The translations under genes and the position numbers were made by a program. Under the pieces are notes generated by a model that was not told where the DNA came from, did not search any database, and worked only from the letters and a program-made list of their open reading frames with translations. Shown one piece after another: positions 1 to 7,356 of a stretch of DNA of 13,030 nucleotides (the stretch's first letter is position 1; each line of letters starts with the position of its first letter). The stretch is from NCBI GenBank assembly GCA_002358575.1, contig DEPD01000019.1, positions 1-13,030 of the forward strand, in the 5' to 3' direction. Source of the DNA: Lachnospiraceae bacterium UBA3401 (GTDB lineage Bacteria > Bacillota > Clostridia > Lachnospirales > Lachnospiraceae).

Positions 1-57
1 TATGGTGTACTACCTATAACAAATTTATAAATAAATTGGAGAAAGGACATTCCATTT

Positions 58-564
58 ATGAGAATCCGACCGTATATATCAAGCAAAGATTACGAATATG
101 TATCAAAATGGATTGATGACGAAAGAACTCATGCTTTTTGGTGTGCAAACCTTTTGCCATACCCCATGACACAAAAATCTTTCCATGATTTATTAGAGAA
201 AAATGCAATGGACTGGACGGACAGTGCTTATGTCGCAACTGAAAACAGCGGACAGGCAGTAGGCTTCTTCTGTTATTCTGTCAATACAGCAGACAATATT
301 GGTTTTCTTAAATTTGTTATTGTTGATAAAACCAAACGTGGAAAAGGTTACGGAAAAGAAATGCTGAATCTGGCTCTGCAATTCGCTTTTCAGATAACCG
401 GCGCAAAAGTGGTTCAACTAAATGTTTTCAGTAAAAACGTATTAGCAAAGCAATGTTATGAAAAAGTCGGCTTTGTTGAAAGAAAGATTGATAAAGATGT
501 ATTTGCATATAAAGATGAGTTGTGGAGCAGATGTAACATGATAATTTCAAAACAATCACTCTAA
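58..564 (+). CDS. GNAT-family N-acetyltransferase
   Basis: A 168-residue protein with the GNAT fold, which moves an acetyl group from acetyl-CoA to an amine; the substrate cannot be told. The acetyl-CoA pyrophosphate-binding motif A is clear: strand FLKFVIVD at about residues 83-90, then RGKGYGK at 94-100. Motif B follows with NVLAKQCYEKVGF at about 126-138. The length is typical for a stand-alone GNAT of the RimJ/RimL or aminoglycoside-acetyltransferase type. The ATG has an AGAAAGGA ribosome binding site about 8-10 bases upstream. It is followed after 22 bases by the XRE gene on the same strand, so the two are probably co-transcribed. The promoter may lie before the window. Family call is firm; substrate unknown. 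Confidence 0.88.
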   Translation: MRIRPYISSKDYEYVSKWIDDERTHAFWCANLLPYPMTQKSFHDLLEKNAMDWTDSAYVATENSGQAVGFFCYSVNTADNIGFLKFVIVDKTKRGKGYGKEMLNLALQFAFQITGAKVVQLNVFSKNVLAKQCYEKVGFVERKIDKDVFAYKDELWSRCNMIISKQSL

Positions 565-586
565 TTTTCAGAAAGGATACATAACT

Positions 587-1162
587 ATGGTATTAGGAGA
601 ACGGATAAAGAGAATACGCACGTTCCGGGGCTTGACACAGCGTGAACTAGGCTTGAAATTGGGATATGAGGAACGCAATGCTGATGTTCGTATCGCACAG
701 TATGAATCTGGCTACCGTGTTCCCAAAAACAACACTTTAATGGAAATGGCAAAGATACTGAACGTCAATTATATCCATTTTATTGGCGTTACCCCCGGTT
801 GCGCCGAAGATATTATGCTTACATTCCTTTGGCTTGATGAAGATGACCGCAGCACGATCCACTTATTTCAGCTTGTCCGCAATCCCGGCAAATGCAACGC
901 TTCTGATGATAAATCGGTACGTTACTATGACAATGATGACTGGCCTGCTCATGCCCCGGTGGGTATGTGGCTAGAGTATGGATTAGTCAATGATTTCATG
1001 CGGGAGTGGTGTTTGAGGAAAGAGCAGTTAAAAAGCGGAGAGATTTCAGAGGACGAGTATTTTGAATGGAAAATCAACTGGCCTGCTACAAGCAGTAGCG
1101 TTGATGAAAAAGGAAGTGACAAGAAAAATAATAGTTATAAGTGGAAAAAGCAGAAAACATAA
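587..1162 (+). CDS. XRE-family helix-turn-helix transcriptional regulator
   Basis: A 191-residue putative repressor. Residues 4-65 form a Cro/C1-type HTH: GERIKRIRTFRGLTQRELG, then a recognition region RIAQYESGYRVPK. A short insertion (EERNAD) sits between helices 2 and 3. The rest is acidic and aromatic (WLDEDDRSTI, MWLEYGLVNDFMREW, DEYFEWKINWP), and the last 25 residues are Lys/Ser-rich. Regulators of this layout are, as far as I recall, common on conjugative and integrative elements of gut Firmicutes. The start ATG has an AGAAAGGA site with 9-10 bases spacing. It lies 22 bases after the GNAT gene and 18 bases before the next gene, so it is part of one operon. Targets are not visible in the window. 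The family call is firm; the link to a mobile element is inference. Confidence 0.85.
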   Translation: MVLGERIKRIRTFRGLTQRELGLKLGYEERNADVRIAQYESGYRVPKNNTLMEMAKILNVNYIHFIGVTPGCAEDIMLTFLWLDEDDRSTIHLFQLVRNPGKCNASDDKSVRYYDNDDWPAHAPVGMWLEYGLVNDFMREWCLRKEQLKSGEISEDEYFEWKINWPATSSSVDEKGSDKKNNSYKWKKQKT

Positions 1163-1180
1163 TACAAAGGAGTTTATTTT

Positions 1181-1612
1181 ATGATAAATGTACTTACAAA
1201 AACACTAAATGAATATGGTGGGTGGATAAGTTTAATTAGTTTGCTTTTTTCTATTTTTCTTGCATTAATGACCGGAAATATTAAAAAAAATATAAAGCTA
1301 ATTTTAGAGCATAAAGATTTAGACAAGCACCGTGGCAACATTCAAAAATCGCTTGCTAAAGACATCCAAAGTATTTGCCAAAATATTCATGATGATAAAT
1401 TATTTGATATATACATCATTTCAGAGATTGAGGAAATAATCGGTCTACTTGAGCAACATAAAAAAATTTTACCTTTAAGAATTCGTATTGAATTATCATG
1501 TATTCAACATGAACTCAAAAAAAAGACAGCAGACATTAATCAAGAACTCCTTTGCAAAAAATTATCACACATCAAAGGCGCTCTAAAACATGGTTCAATC
1601 TATATCGGATAA
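1181..1612 (+). CDS. Small membrane-anchored protein of unknown function
   Basis: A 143-residue protein that I do not recognise. One hydrophobic segment lies near the N terminus (about residues 14-32, GWISLISLLFSIFLALMTG). A basic stretch (KKNIK) follows, so the remaining 110 or so residues are probably cytoplasmic. That part is largely helical, Lys/Glu-rich, and includes EIEEIIGLLEQHKKILPLRIRIEL. The start has a good AAAGGAG site with 8-9 bases spacing. The gene follows the XRE gene by 18 bases and its stop is just ahead of the ribosome binding site of the next gene, so both are probably made together. Base composition looks more AT-rich than in the XRE gene. The single-TM plus cytoplasmic helical layout occurs in membrane effectors of defence systems and in many other things; no function is claimed. 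Confidence 0.7.
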   Translation: MINVLTKTLNEYGGWISLISLLFSIFLALMTGNIKKNIKLILEHKDLDKHRGNIQKSLAKDIQSICQNIHDDKLFDIYIISEIEEIIGLLEQHKKILPLRIRIELSCIQHELKKKTADINQELLCKKLSHIKGALKHGSIYIG

Positions 1613-1625
1613 TGGAGGACAAAAA

Positions 1626-2003
1626 ATGAATTATGATGAATTTGTAGTGAAACTAATCAACGGAACAAAGTCTAACTATATTAATTGGCAAAGATGTAAA
1701 TCTAAGCGTTTTCCCCATTACTATCCTGCATATGAAACCCAAAAAGGCGGAAATATTTTAGTTATCCAAAAAATTCAATACAGCACCGAAGATGCTTACG
1801 GTGACTCCTATACAACTACTGGTGCAGAAATTTCTATTTGCTCCACAAATTATGAAACATTAAGCGAAATTTATGAAAGCGATTTACAAAACGAAAGCCA
1901 TTTACTCAGATTATATAGAATTGTTGAACGCCAAGCTAATGATGTCGATAATATTCTTGGTAACTTTGTTGAGGGTATTGATGATATAACTGGTTTATTT
2001 TAA
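1626..2003 (+). CDS. Conserved-looking small protein of unknown function
   Basis: A 125-residue soluble protein with no signal peptide or membrane segment. The start at 1626 is chosen over an in-frame ATG at 1590. A GGAGG at 1614-1618 lies 7 bases before it, and the earlier ATG would lie inside the preceding gene without a ribosome binding site. The N-terminal half is Tyr/Lys-rich (NYINWQRCKSKRFPHYYPAYET), and the C-terminal half is acidic with the amphipathic stretch HLLRLYRIVERQANDVDNIL. It follows the membrane-protein gene with the ribosome binding site directly after that stop codon, which points to translational coupling and a shared task. I do not recognise a family. Nothing coding follows on this strand before the guaA terminator. 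Confidence 0.68.
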   Translation: MNYDEFVVKLINGTKSNYINWQRCKSKRFPHYYPAYETQKGGNILVIQKIQYSTEDAYGDSYTTTGAEISICSTNYETLSEIYESDLQNESHLLRLYRIVERQANDVDNILGNFVEGIDDITGLF

Positions 2004-2085
2004 TCCTTAAAATTTAATCAATTAAACTTTCTTCTTTCTCTCATGTACCCATACAGGTATCAAAAAGGTATCACGCCCCATCTCA

Positions 2086-2125
2086 AAAGCCGGAAAGTCC
2101 GCTATTTATGCGGCTTCCCGGCTTT
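2086..2125 (-). terminator. Hairpin terminator after guaA
   Basis: AAAGCCGG at 2086-2093 pairs with CCGGCTTT at 2118-2125. The pairing continues inward as CCGC/GCGG around an ATAAATA-like loop, with a bulge. On the - strand it starts 7 bases after the guaA stop and is followed by TTTT. The T-run is short, but the stem is strong. It may also stop transcripts from the converging + strand genes, where the trailing sequence is CTTTCTGTTTAC. Confidence 0.7.
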
Positions 2126-2132
2126 CTGTTTA

Positions 2133-3713
2133 CTATTCGAACTCAATCGTCCCCGGCGGCTTACTCGTCAAATCATACACTACCCGATTAACCCCCCGCA
2201 CTTCATTAATAATCCGGCTCATGACCACCTGCAGCACGGCAAACGGAACCTCCGCGCACTCGGCTGTCATAAAATCAACCGTATTCACAGCGCGCAGCGC
2301 CACCGCATAATCATAAGTCCGTTCGTCTCCCATGACGCCAACACTCTGCATATTCGTCAGTGCTGCAAAGTACTGTCCAATGCTCCTGTCCAATCCCGCT
2401 TTCGCAATCTCCTCGCGGTAAATCGCATCGGCGTCCTGCACAATGTGCACCTTCTCCGCTGTAACTTCACCAATAATCCTTATTCCCAATCCTGGTCCTG
2501 GAAATGGTTGCCGAAATACCAATCTCTCTGGTATCCCCAATTCCAATCCTGCCTTTCGCACTTCGTCTTTAAACAAATCCCGAAGCGGCTCGATAATCTC
2601 CTTGAAATCAACATAATCCGGCAATCCGCCAACATTATGATGCGACTTAATCACAGCCGACTCGCCGCCCAGACCACTCTCGACCATATCAGGATAAATT
2701 GTTCCTTGTGCAAGAAAATCCACTGTACCAATTTTCTTTGCTTCCTCCTCAAACACACGAATAAACTCTTCTCCAATAATCTTGCGTTTGCGCTCTGGCT
2801 CCGTCACGCCTGCAAGTTTTGCATAGTACCGCTCTTGTGCATTAACACGAATAAAATTAAGATCAAAATCTCCGTTTGGACCAAAAACTGCCTCGACTTC
2901 ATCACCCTCATTCTTTCGCAGCAAACCATGGTCTACAAACACACAGGTAAGTTGTCTACCAATTGCCCGCGATAATAATCCTGCTGCAACTGAGGAATCT
3001 ACTCCACCAGACAATGCGAGAAGTACCTTTCCATCTCCTACTTTTTCGCGAATCTGCTCTACTGCTTCGTCCACAAACGAATCCATTCTCCATGTGCCAG
3101 CACAGCCACAAATACCGCGTACAAAGTTGTACATCATTTTCATTCCATCAATCGTATGCAATACCTCTGGGTGGAACTGAATTGCATACAGCTTTTTGTC
3201 AGAACACTCCGCCGCCGCTACAGGACAATCTGCCGTGTGCGCTGTCACATGAAAACCAGGTGCAATCGCAGAAATATAATCAAAATGACTCATCCAACAG
3301 ATTGTGGTCTGCTCTACATCCGCAAACAATGGTGTAGCCGTGTCCACATAAACCTGTGTCTTTCCATACTCGCGAACAGGAGCTTTTTCGACTTTTCCAC
3401 CAAGCACAAGTGTCATTAACTGTGCACCATAACAAAGTCCCAATACAGGAATCCCTAATTCAAAAAGCTCCTTTGTATATGTAGGTGCATTTTCTTCATA
3501 GCAGCTATTGGGACCTCCTGTAAGTATAATGCCCTTCGGTGCCATTGCCTTAATCTGCTCAATGCCCGTTTTATAAGAATAAATCTCACAATAAACATTA
3601 CACTCCCTGACACGCCTTGCCACAAGCTGGTTGTACTGTCCGCCAAAATCAATAACTATTACCTTTTCGTCGGAAAGCCCTTTCTCCATGGAATGTTTTT
3701 TTTCCATTTCCAT
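2133..3713 (-). CDS. guaA: GMP synthase (glutamine-hydrolysing)
   Basis: GMP synthase amidates XMP to GMP using glutamine and ATP, the last step of guanine nucleotide synthesis; it is cytoplasmic. The 526 residues match the usual full length of about 510-525. The N-terminal class I glutamine amidotransferase domain has the nucleophile in GLCYGAQ (Cys94) and the His181/Glu183 pair in QFHPE. The ATP pyrophosphatase domain begins with the P-loop LALSGGVDSSVA at about 232-243 and holds DHGLLRKNEGDEV. The dimerisation domain has FRQPFPGPGLGIRI and ends in TSKPPGTIEFE, as in other GuaA proteins. The ATG at 3713 has a GGAGG (3721-3725) 7 bases upstream, and the non-conserved Met/Lys-rich first 15 residues are probably real. 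No purine riboswitch is seen in the 110-base leader. It is followed by a hairpin terminator. Confidence 0.97.
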   Translation of the reverse strand: MEMEKKHSMEKGLSDEKVIVIDFGGQYNQLVARRVRECNVYCEIYSYKTGIEQIKAMAPKGIILTGGPNSCYEENAPTYTKELFELGIPVLGLCYGAQLMTLVLGGKVEKAPVREYGKTQVYVDTATPLFADVEQTTICWMSHFDYISAIAPGFHVTAHTADCPVAAAECSDKKLYAIQFHPEVLHTIDGMKMMYNFVRGICGCAGTWRMDSFVDEAVEQIREKVGDGKVLLALSGGVDSSVAAGLLSRAIGRQLTCVFVDHGLLRKNEGDEVEAVFGPNGDFDLNFIRVNAQERYYAKLAGVTEPERKRKIIGEEFIRVFEEEAKKIGTVDFLAQGTIYPDMVESGLGGESAVIKSHHNVGGLPDYVDFKEIIEPLRDLFKDEVRKAGLELGIPERLVFRQPFPGPGLGIRIIGEVTAEKVHIVQDADAIYREEIAKAGLDRSIGQYFAALTNMQSVGVMGDERTYDYAVALRAVNTVDFMTAECAEVPFAVLQVVMSRIINEVRGVNRVVYDLTSKPPGTIEFE

Positions 3714-3772
3714 CGTTTATCCTCCTCGCTATTTTAAATGATTCCATCTACATTGCCACAAATATATGCTCT

Positions 3773-3801
3773 ATGGTATCATGAAAAATAAATGAAATCA
3801 A
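3773..3801 (-). promoter_or_regulatory. guaA: Possible guaA promoter
   Basis: On the - strand, TTGATT (3796-3801) is followed after exactly 17 bases by TACCAT (3773-3778), each matching four of six sigma-A consensus bases. It lies about 60 bases before the guaA start and just after the M56 gene ends. No strong terminator separates the two genes, so guaA could also receive read-through. Weak call. Confidence 0.35.
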
Positions 3802-3824
3802 CAGCTTTTAATTAACTTGCTTTT

Positions 3825-5690
3825 TCAAATTTCATCTTCTTCCATATCATCATAAAAATCATCTTCGTCCTTCATATCACCTAAAAGTGCCTCCACTTCT
3901 GCATCCGTCATGTAACGCACACTTTTGATTGCACCATTCTCGTCGCGGATAACTTGAATATTGATAGTGCCTTGCGGGTTAATCTGCAAAGTGTAAAATG
4001 CGCTATCTTTTCTAATATCCAAAAAGACGTTGACAAGCTGTGAATCATAATAATATTTTTTTCCATCACTGACAATGCCATGTTCCAGATATTCTTGCAT
4101 TTGCTTTTCTGTATACTGTTTATCAAGAGCTTCCTTCAAGGCATCTAGTTCGTCCTCTTTATCCAACAACTGAAACAAGACAGACTGGAACGCAATCTGC
4201 TGATCTGTTAGTGCCTTGTCCAGCCACGCTTTCAATGTTTTTTCACTCATCTGTTGTGCCACAATTGAGAAAAAGGCGATAGCTTGGTCTGTATATGTTC
4301 TTTCTGCCAAACGTTGAATGATTACACTATCCATCTCTAATTGATCGACAGCAGCACCGAAAAAGGGAATTTGTCCATCTATATAGATTTGTTCAAGCCA
4401 TGCTTCTTTCGCCCCATTGTCCAATTGCGCAAACGCTATCTGAAACAATGGCACATTGCCCGCCTCATAATATTGTTTTATCTGCGCTGATAGAGAATTG
4501 ATATCCTTTTTCTTAGCATTGTTTTCTGGCAAATAGTTGCTTTCTTGAAAATGACGCTCTTGCATCAAATCTGGCTGTGCTGCGACTACAGGATATATGC
4601 CAATAAAAATAGTTCCGAACAAAATACTCAGAGTCAACACACCTGTTACAGCGACCATTCCCTTAGATTTTTTTCTAAAACTCATAATTGCACACAACCT
4701 TTCTCTCAACAATTGTTTGTTTTGATTCAGTGTAACCGCACCAAAACTTTCCTTGTATTTTCCAACGGCTGGCATTGCGTCCAACAGTGTTTTTCCATAA
4801 TTAGATGCATAATGCTCTCCCACTATCCCAAGAACTGCCTCATCGCAAGAAAACTCACACCCCTTTATGATTTCGCGGCGCATCAAATATACCATAGGAT
4901 TAAACCAATGCAGACAAACGGTAAACTGCATCAACCATTTATAGAGTATATCCCGCCGCTTGAGGTGTATCAGCTCATGCAGTATAATATAGTAAAAATC
5001 TTTTTCGCCAATATCCGCATTGGGCAACACAATACAAGGGTTAAAAAAACCAATTAGCATTGGTGACGAAACAAGTGGATTGACACCAAGTTCCACTGGT
5101 CTTTTTATACCGATTCGCTCCATCGCCGCAGAAAGGTCCTCCAACTTTTCAATATCGCAAACAGGTATCAATCCAGCTTTAACAAAATTCACAAAACTCT
5201 GATATACAGTTATTTTTCGTACTATCATTCCAAAAGCAACGACAAGCCAAACTAGCCAAAACCGCTTTACAAACCATAATAACACTATCGGAAAATCTCT
5301 CAACCTTTGACTTTTTGCCTGTAATAGCGCATTGTCCTGAAGCGGCTGTTCTGCCATTTTTCCTTCTATAAAATCATTTATCTTACCACTGGCTTGTGTT
5401 CTATTGCTGGTGGAGTTCTCTCTATCTTCCACAAAATTCAATGTTGTCTGTAATTTTGTTACAAAAAAGTTCTGTGTCTGCATCTGCTCTGCTGCCTGAT
5501 ATATGGTCCTCATAAGATTAACTTCCGGCGCAAAAGGAAATATTAGCCGCAAAATTACAATTAGCCAGATATAATACTGCCACTGTCTGCTAATTTTATC
5601 TTGCCAAACCCTTTTTGCCAGCAACAATACAAAAATCAGTAATGTACCAGAAATAGACATAGATAAAATAATTTTCAAAGCGATATTCAT
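3825..5690 (-). CDS. M56-family (BlaR1/MecR1-type) membrane metalloprotease with a tandem-repeat sensor region
   Basis: A 621-residue membrane protease of the BlaR1/MecR1 family, in which a signal outside the cell triggers zinc-dependent cleavage of a partner repressor inside. Membrane segments lie at about 3-26, 38-55, 133-156 and 345-371. The zinc site HELIH (238-242) is followed by GCEFSCDEAV, in which Glu279 and Asp283 fit the family's third-ligand motif. After the last membrane segment there is no penicillin-binding domain. Instead, residues 410-528 hold four degenerate repeats of about 28-32 residues, with the theme DxQIxFFxxxxxQL and a later WL. A domain with NPQGTINIQVIRDENG follows, then a very acidic tail. 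The start overlaps the repressor stop as ATGA, so the two are translationally coupled. The signal is unknown and no beta-lactamase gene is near. Confidence 0.9.
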   Translation of the reverse strand: MNIALKIILSMSISGTLLIFVLLLAKRVWQDKISRQWQYYIWLIVILRLIFPFAPEVNLMRTIYQAAEQMQTQNFFVTKLQTTLNFVEDRENSTSNRTQASGKINDFIEGKMAEQPLQDNALLQAKSQRLRDFPIVLLWFVKRFWLVWLVVAFGMIVRKITVYQSFVNFVKAGLIPVCDIEKLEDLSAAMERIGIKRPVELGVNPLVSSPMLIGFFNPCIVLPNADIGEKDFYYIILHELIHLKRRDILYKWLMQFTVCLHWFNPMVYLMRREIIKGCEFSCDEAVLGIVGEHYASNYGKTLLDAMPAVGKYKESFGAVTLNQNKQLLRERLCAIMSFRKKSKGMVAVTGVLTLSILFGTIFIGIYPVVAAQPDLMQERHFQESNYLPENNAKKKDINSLSAQIKQYYEAGNVPLFQIAFAQLDNGAKEAWLEQIYIDGQIPFFGAAVDQLEMDSVIIQRLAERTYTDQAIAFFSIVAQQMSEKTLKAWLDKALTDQQIAFQSVLFQLLDKEDELDALKEALDKQYTEKQMQEYLEHGIVSDGKKYYYDSQLVNVFLDIRKDSAFYTLQINPQGTINIQVIRDENGAIKSVRYMTDAEVEALLGDMKDEDDFYDDMEEDEI

Positions 5691-6070
5691 GACTTTTTAC
5701 TTCCTTTCTCAAGCAGTTGTCTTAATTCCTCATACTCATTCTCTGTTAGCAAATCACCTGAAATCAGCATAGATACAAGCCCTGATGCGCTTCCTTCATA
5801 TATTTTCTCTAAAAAGTTTTTTGTCTGTGTTGTCTGATATTCTGCCTCCGACACAAGCGGTGTATACTCATTGCGACGTCCGATTTTCTTTGCCTTTAGA
5901 AAACCCTTATTGACAAGGCGATTTAGCAGTGTAATAAGTGTATTTTTTTGCCACGGTTTACCTTTGACTGCCAACTCATCTGTTAGATAGGCAAAAAGTG
6001 TTGGTTTGCTACCATTTGCCCAAACTACTTTCATAATTTCCAATTCAGCGTCTGAAATTTGTTGCTGCAT
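5687..6070 (-). CDS. BlaI/MecI/CopY-family transcriptional repressor
   Basis: A 127-residue winged-helix repressor of the penicillinase-repressor family, usual length about 120-130. The N-terminal DNA-binding domain reads ISDAELEIMKVVWANG, then the recognition region KNTLITLLNRLVNKGFLKAKKIGRRNEYTPLV at about 43-74, which is characteristic. The C-terminal helices (LTENEYEELRQLLEKG) would form the dimer. It should bind the perfect inverted repeat at 6098-6144 and repress itself together with the protease gene, which begins on the overlapping ATGA. In known systems the M56 partner inactivates the repressor by cleaving it. An AGGAAAAGT site precedes the ATG. No other target can be named from the window. 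Confidence 0.93.
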   Translation of the reverse strand: MQQQISDAELEIMKVVWANGSKPTLFAYLTDELAVKGKPWQKNTLITLLNRLVNKGFLKAKKIGRRNEYTPLVSEAEYQTTQTKNFLEKIYEGSASGLVSMLISGDLLTENEYEELRQLLEKGSKKS

Positions 6071-6097
6071 AATACTTTTCCTCCAAACAAATCAATT

Positions 6098-6144
6098 TAG
6101 TATGACAAAATGTTATGTTTTAAGGGTAACATTTTGTCATACTA
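6098..6144. promoter_or_regulatory. Perfect 18-bp inverted repeat, probable BlaI-family operator
   Basis: TAGTATGACAAAATGTTA at 6098-6115 is matched by its exact reverse complement at 6127-6144, with an 11-base spacer. Each arm is itself an imperfect dyad, TGACA-AAA-TGTTA, which resembles the TACA/TGTA-type half sites of BlaI, MecI and CopY operators. So this looks like two repressor dimer sites facing each other. It lies 28 bases before the repressor start and overlaps the putative promoter, which fits autorepression. It has no T-run and is not a terminator. Confidence 0.8.
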
Positions 6145-6151
6145 ATGTCAA
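6123..6151 (-). promoter_or_regulatory. Probable promoter of the BlaI/M56 operon
   Basis: A perfect -35 hexamer TTGACA lies on the - strand at 6146-6151. Seventeen bases later is TACCCT (6123-6128), a poor -10. The core promoter is therefore largely covered by the inverted-repeat operator, as expected for BlaI-type control. The -35 is convincing, the -10 is not. Confidence 0.45.
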
Positions 6152-6183
6152 TCATTTTCTGGATTTTTTGTAGTAATATAAAC

Positions 6184-6220
6184 AAAAAAATCGAGTAGAG
6201 AAAGTTTCTTCCTCTACTCG
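6184..6220 (-). terminator. Rho-independent terminator of the LacI gene
   Basis: CGAGTAGAG (6192-6200) pairs perfectly with CTCTACTCG (6212-6220) around an 11-base loop. On the - strand the stem is followed by A and seven T (6184-6190). It lies 122 bases after the LacI stop, and a palindromic repeat copy fills the gap between them. Confidence 0.85.
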
Positions 6221-6240
6221 TTGCGCTGAGCGTCCGTCAA

Positions 6241-6345
6241 TGTCAAAAGTCTTGCCGTAGCCCATCACGATTACGTTTTTTAACATGCACCCTCGAAGAA
6301 ATATCCTACGCAAGCTGTACATGTTATTTGTTCACAGTTCCTTAT
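6241..6345. repeat. Palindromic MITE-like repeat, copy A (one end lost)
   Basis: The segment has a near match at 12914-13030. Its right end, 6323-6345, reads into CAGTTCCTTAT. Its reverse complement matches the left end of copy B at 20 of 23 bases, and at about 49 of 70 bases over 6276-6345 versus 12914-12983 without gaps. The inner part 6245-6296 also matches 12979-13030 directly at 39 of 52 bases, mostly with transition differences. Both matches together mean the element is a long imperfect palindrome. The opposite terminal repeat is missing here and the LacI terminator stands in its place. The terminal repeat overlaps the LacI stop codon (6342-6344). No transposase gene is present. Confidence 0.7.
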
Positions 6346-7319
6346 TGCTTCAAATCTATAATCTCATATCCCAACTTTACTTCCTTGACAACACTTTCCT
6401 CTTGCCGCAACAACTCCATTAATCTGCGGACTGCCAGTTCACCACTCTTTTCGTAAAAATAGCGGGCTGTAATCAACGCAGGAACTGCAATTCTTGTAAT
6501 TTCAGATCCACCGTGCCCTGCAACCAAAATCTTCTCAGGTACTGCTATGTTATGTTCTTGAAAATACTGCATTGCGCCGAGCGCCATTGCGTCTGTAGCA
6601 CAAATTAGACCATCTAGGATTTCACACTTGTACAAAAGTTCTCCTGCCTTTTCATAACCAGAAGTCACTGTAAAATCGGCAGTCACAACATTGTCTGCCA
6701 GCGCTGCATGACCCATTTCGCGCACCGCATCACAAAATCCTTTGTATCGTGCTTCTCCTGCTGCCTTGTCCTGCCATATTGCACTCATATAGCCCAACTT
6801 TGTTCTGCCTTTTTCCAACAGCAATTTTGTGATGTCATAGCAGGCATGATAATCGTCGTGGTACACGCAACAATACCCAGACAGATACTGCCCCACAATC
6901 ACTACTGGCACCGACAGGCTCTTTAGTGCGCGCTTATGCGCCGCTGAAAACACCGTCGCGATCAAAATTACACCATCCACCTGTTTATCACTGAAGGCAG
7001 AGAGGTACTCCACTTCTTTTTGCGGATCATTCTGCGTGACCGCGAGTATCATTCGATACTCACTTTTATTAAGCTCAGAGAGCATGCCCTCTACAATTCT
7101 CCCAATAGAGGAGGACGAAATCTTAGGCACAATCATACCAATCATCTTCGTCTTTTTTGTCCGCAACGTTTGCGCTTGAATAGAAGGCCGGTAGCCAGTC
7201 TCCTCCACAACTTTGCGGACTGCCTCCTGCTTTTCCTCTGAAATGTATCCGTTATTAAAATACCGTGAAACAGCCGCCCGCGATACACCGGCCATCTTCG
7301 CAATATCTGCTATGTTCAT
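6342..7319 (-). CDS. LacI-family transcriptional regulator (intact copy)
   Basis: A 325-residue sugar-responsive repressor. The N-terminal HTH is complete: MNIADIAKMAGVSRAAVSRYFNNG at 1-24, followed by the hinge YRPSIQAQTLRTKKTK. The periplasmic-binding-protein-like effector domain has IGMIVPKISSSSIGRIVEGM, QVDGVILIA, VPVVIVGQY, HDDYHACYDITKLLLEKG and LDGLICATDAMALGAM. Length and motif order are those of normal LacI/GalR members. AAAGGGG precedes the ATG with about 8 bases spacing. It lies downstream of the amylosucrase gene on the same strand, so it is the likely regulator of sucrose use, and a dyad in its own leader suggests autoregulation. A damaged paralogue lies at 9961-10930. The stop codon and last residues (LKQ) fall at the edge of a repeat element, so the original C terminus may have been altered. 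Confidence 0.92.
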   Translation of the reverse strand: MNIADIAKMAGVSRAAVSRYFNNGYISEEKQEAVRKVVEETGYRPSIQAQTLRTKKTKMIGMIVPKISSSSIGRIVEGMLSELNKSEYRMILAVTQNDPQKEVEYLSAFSDKQVDGVILIATVFSAAHKRALKSLSVPVVIVGQYLSGYCCVYHDDYHACYDITKLLLEKGRTKLGYMSAIWQDKAAGEARYKGFCDAVREMGHAALADNVVTADFTVTSGYEKAGELLYKCEILDGLICATDAMALGAMQYFQEHNIAVPEKILVAGHGGSEITRIAVPALITARYFYEKSGELAVRRLMELLRQEESVVKEVKLGYEIIDLKQ

Positions 7320-7356
7320 CTATACCGCCCCTTTTACAGATTTGTTTCAAATAACT

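Noticed and set aside
1590..1625. Upstream ATG at 1590 as start of the 1626-2003 gene
   Set aside because: It overlaps the preceding gene and has no ribosome binding site, whereas GGAGG is ideally placed for 1626.
2043..2975. Open + strand reading frame of 310 codons opposite guaA
   Set aside because: It is antisense to the well-supported guaA gene, its protein is rich in Cys, His and Arg without any domain, and it has no ribosome binding site.
3714..3824. Purine riboswitch before guaA
   Set aside because: The interval is only about 110 bases, AT-rich, and shows none of the paired stems or conserved loop bases of a purine aptamer.
6142..6285. Small - strand frame inside repeat copy A (MLKNVIVMGYGKTF...), with a similar start MSKNVGAAGCGEAFWHA in copy B (- strand, 12967-13020)
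   Set aside because: The match is explained by the shared palindromic repeat. Differences do not favour silent positions, frame lengths differ, and the GGAGG in copy B is only one base from the ATG.
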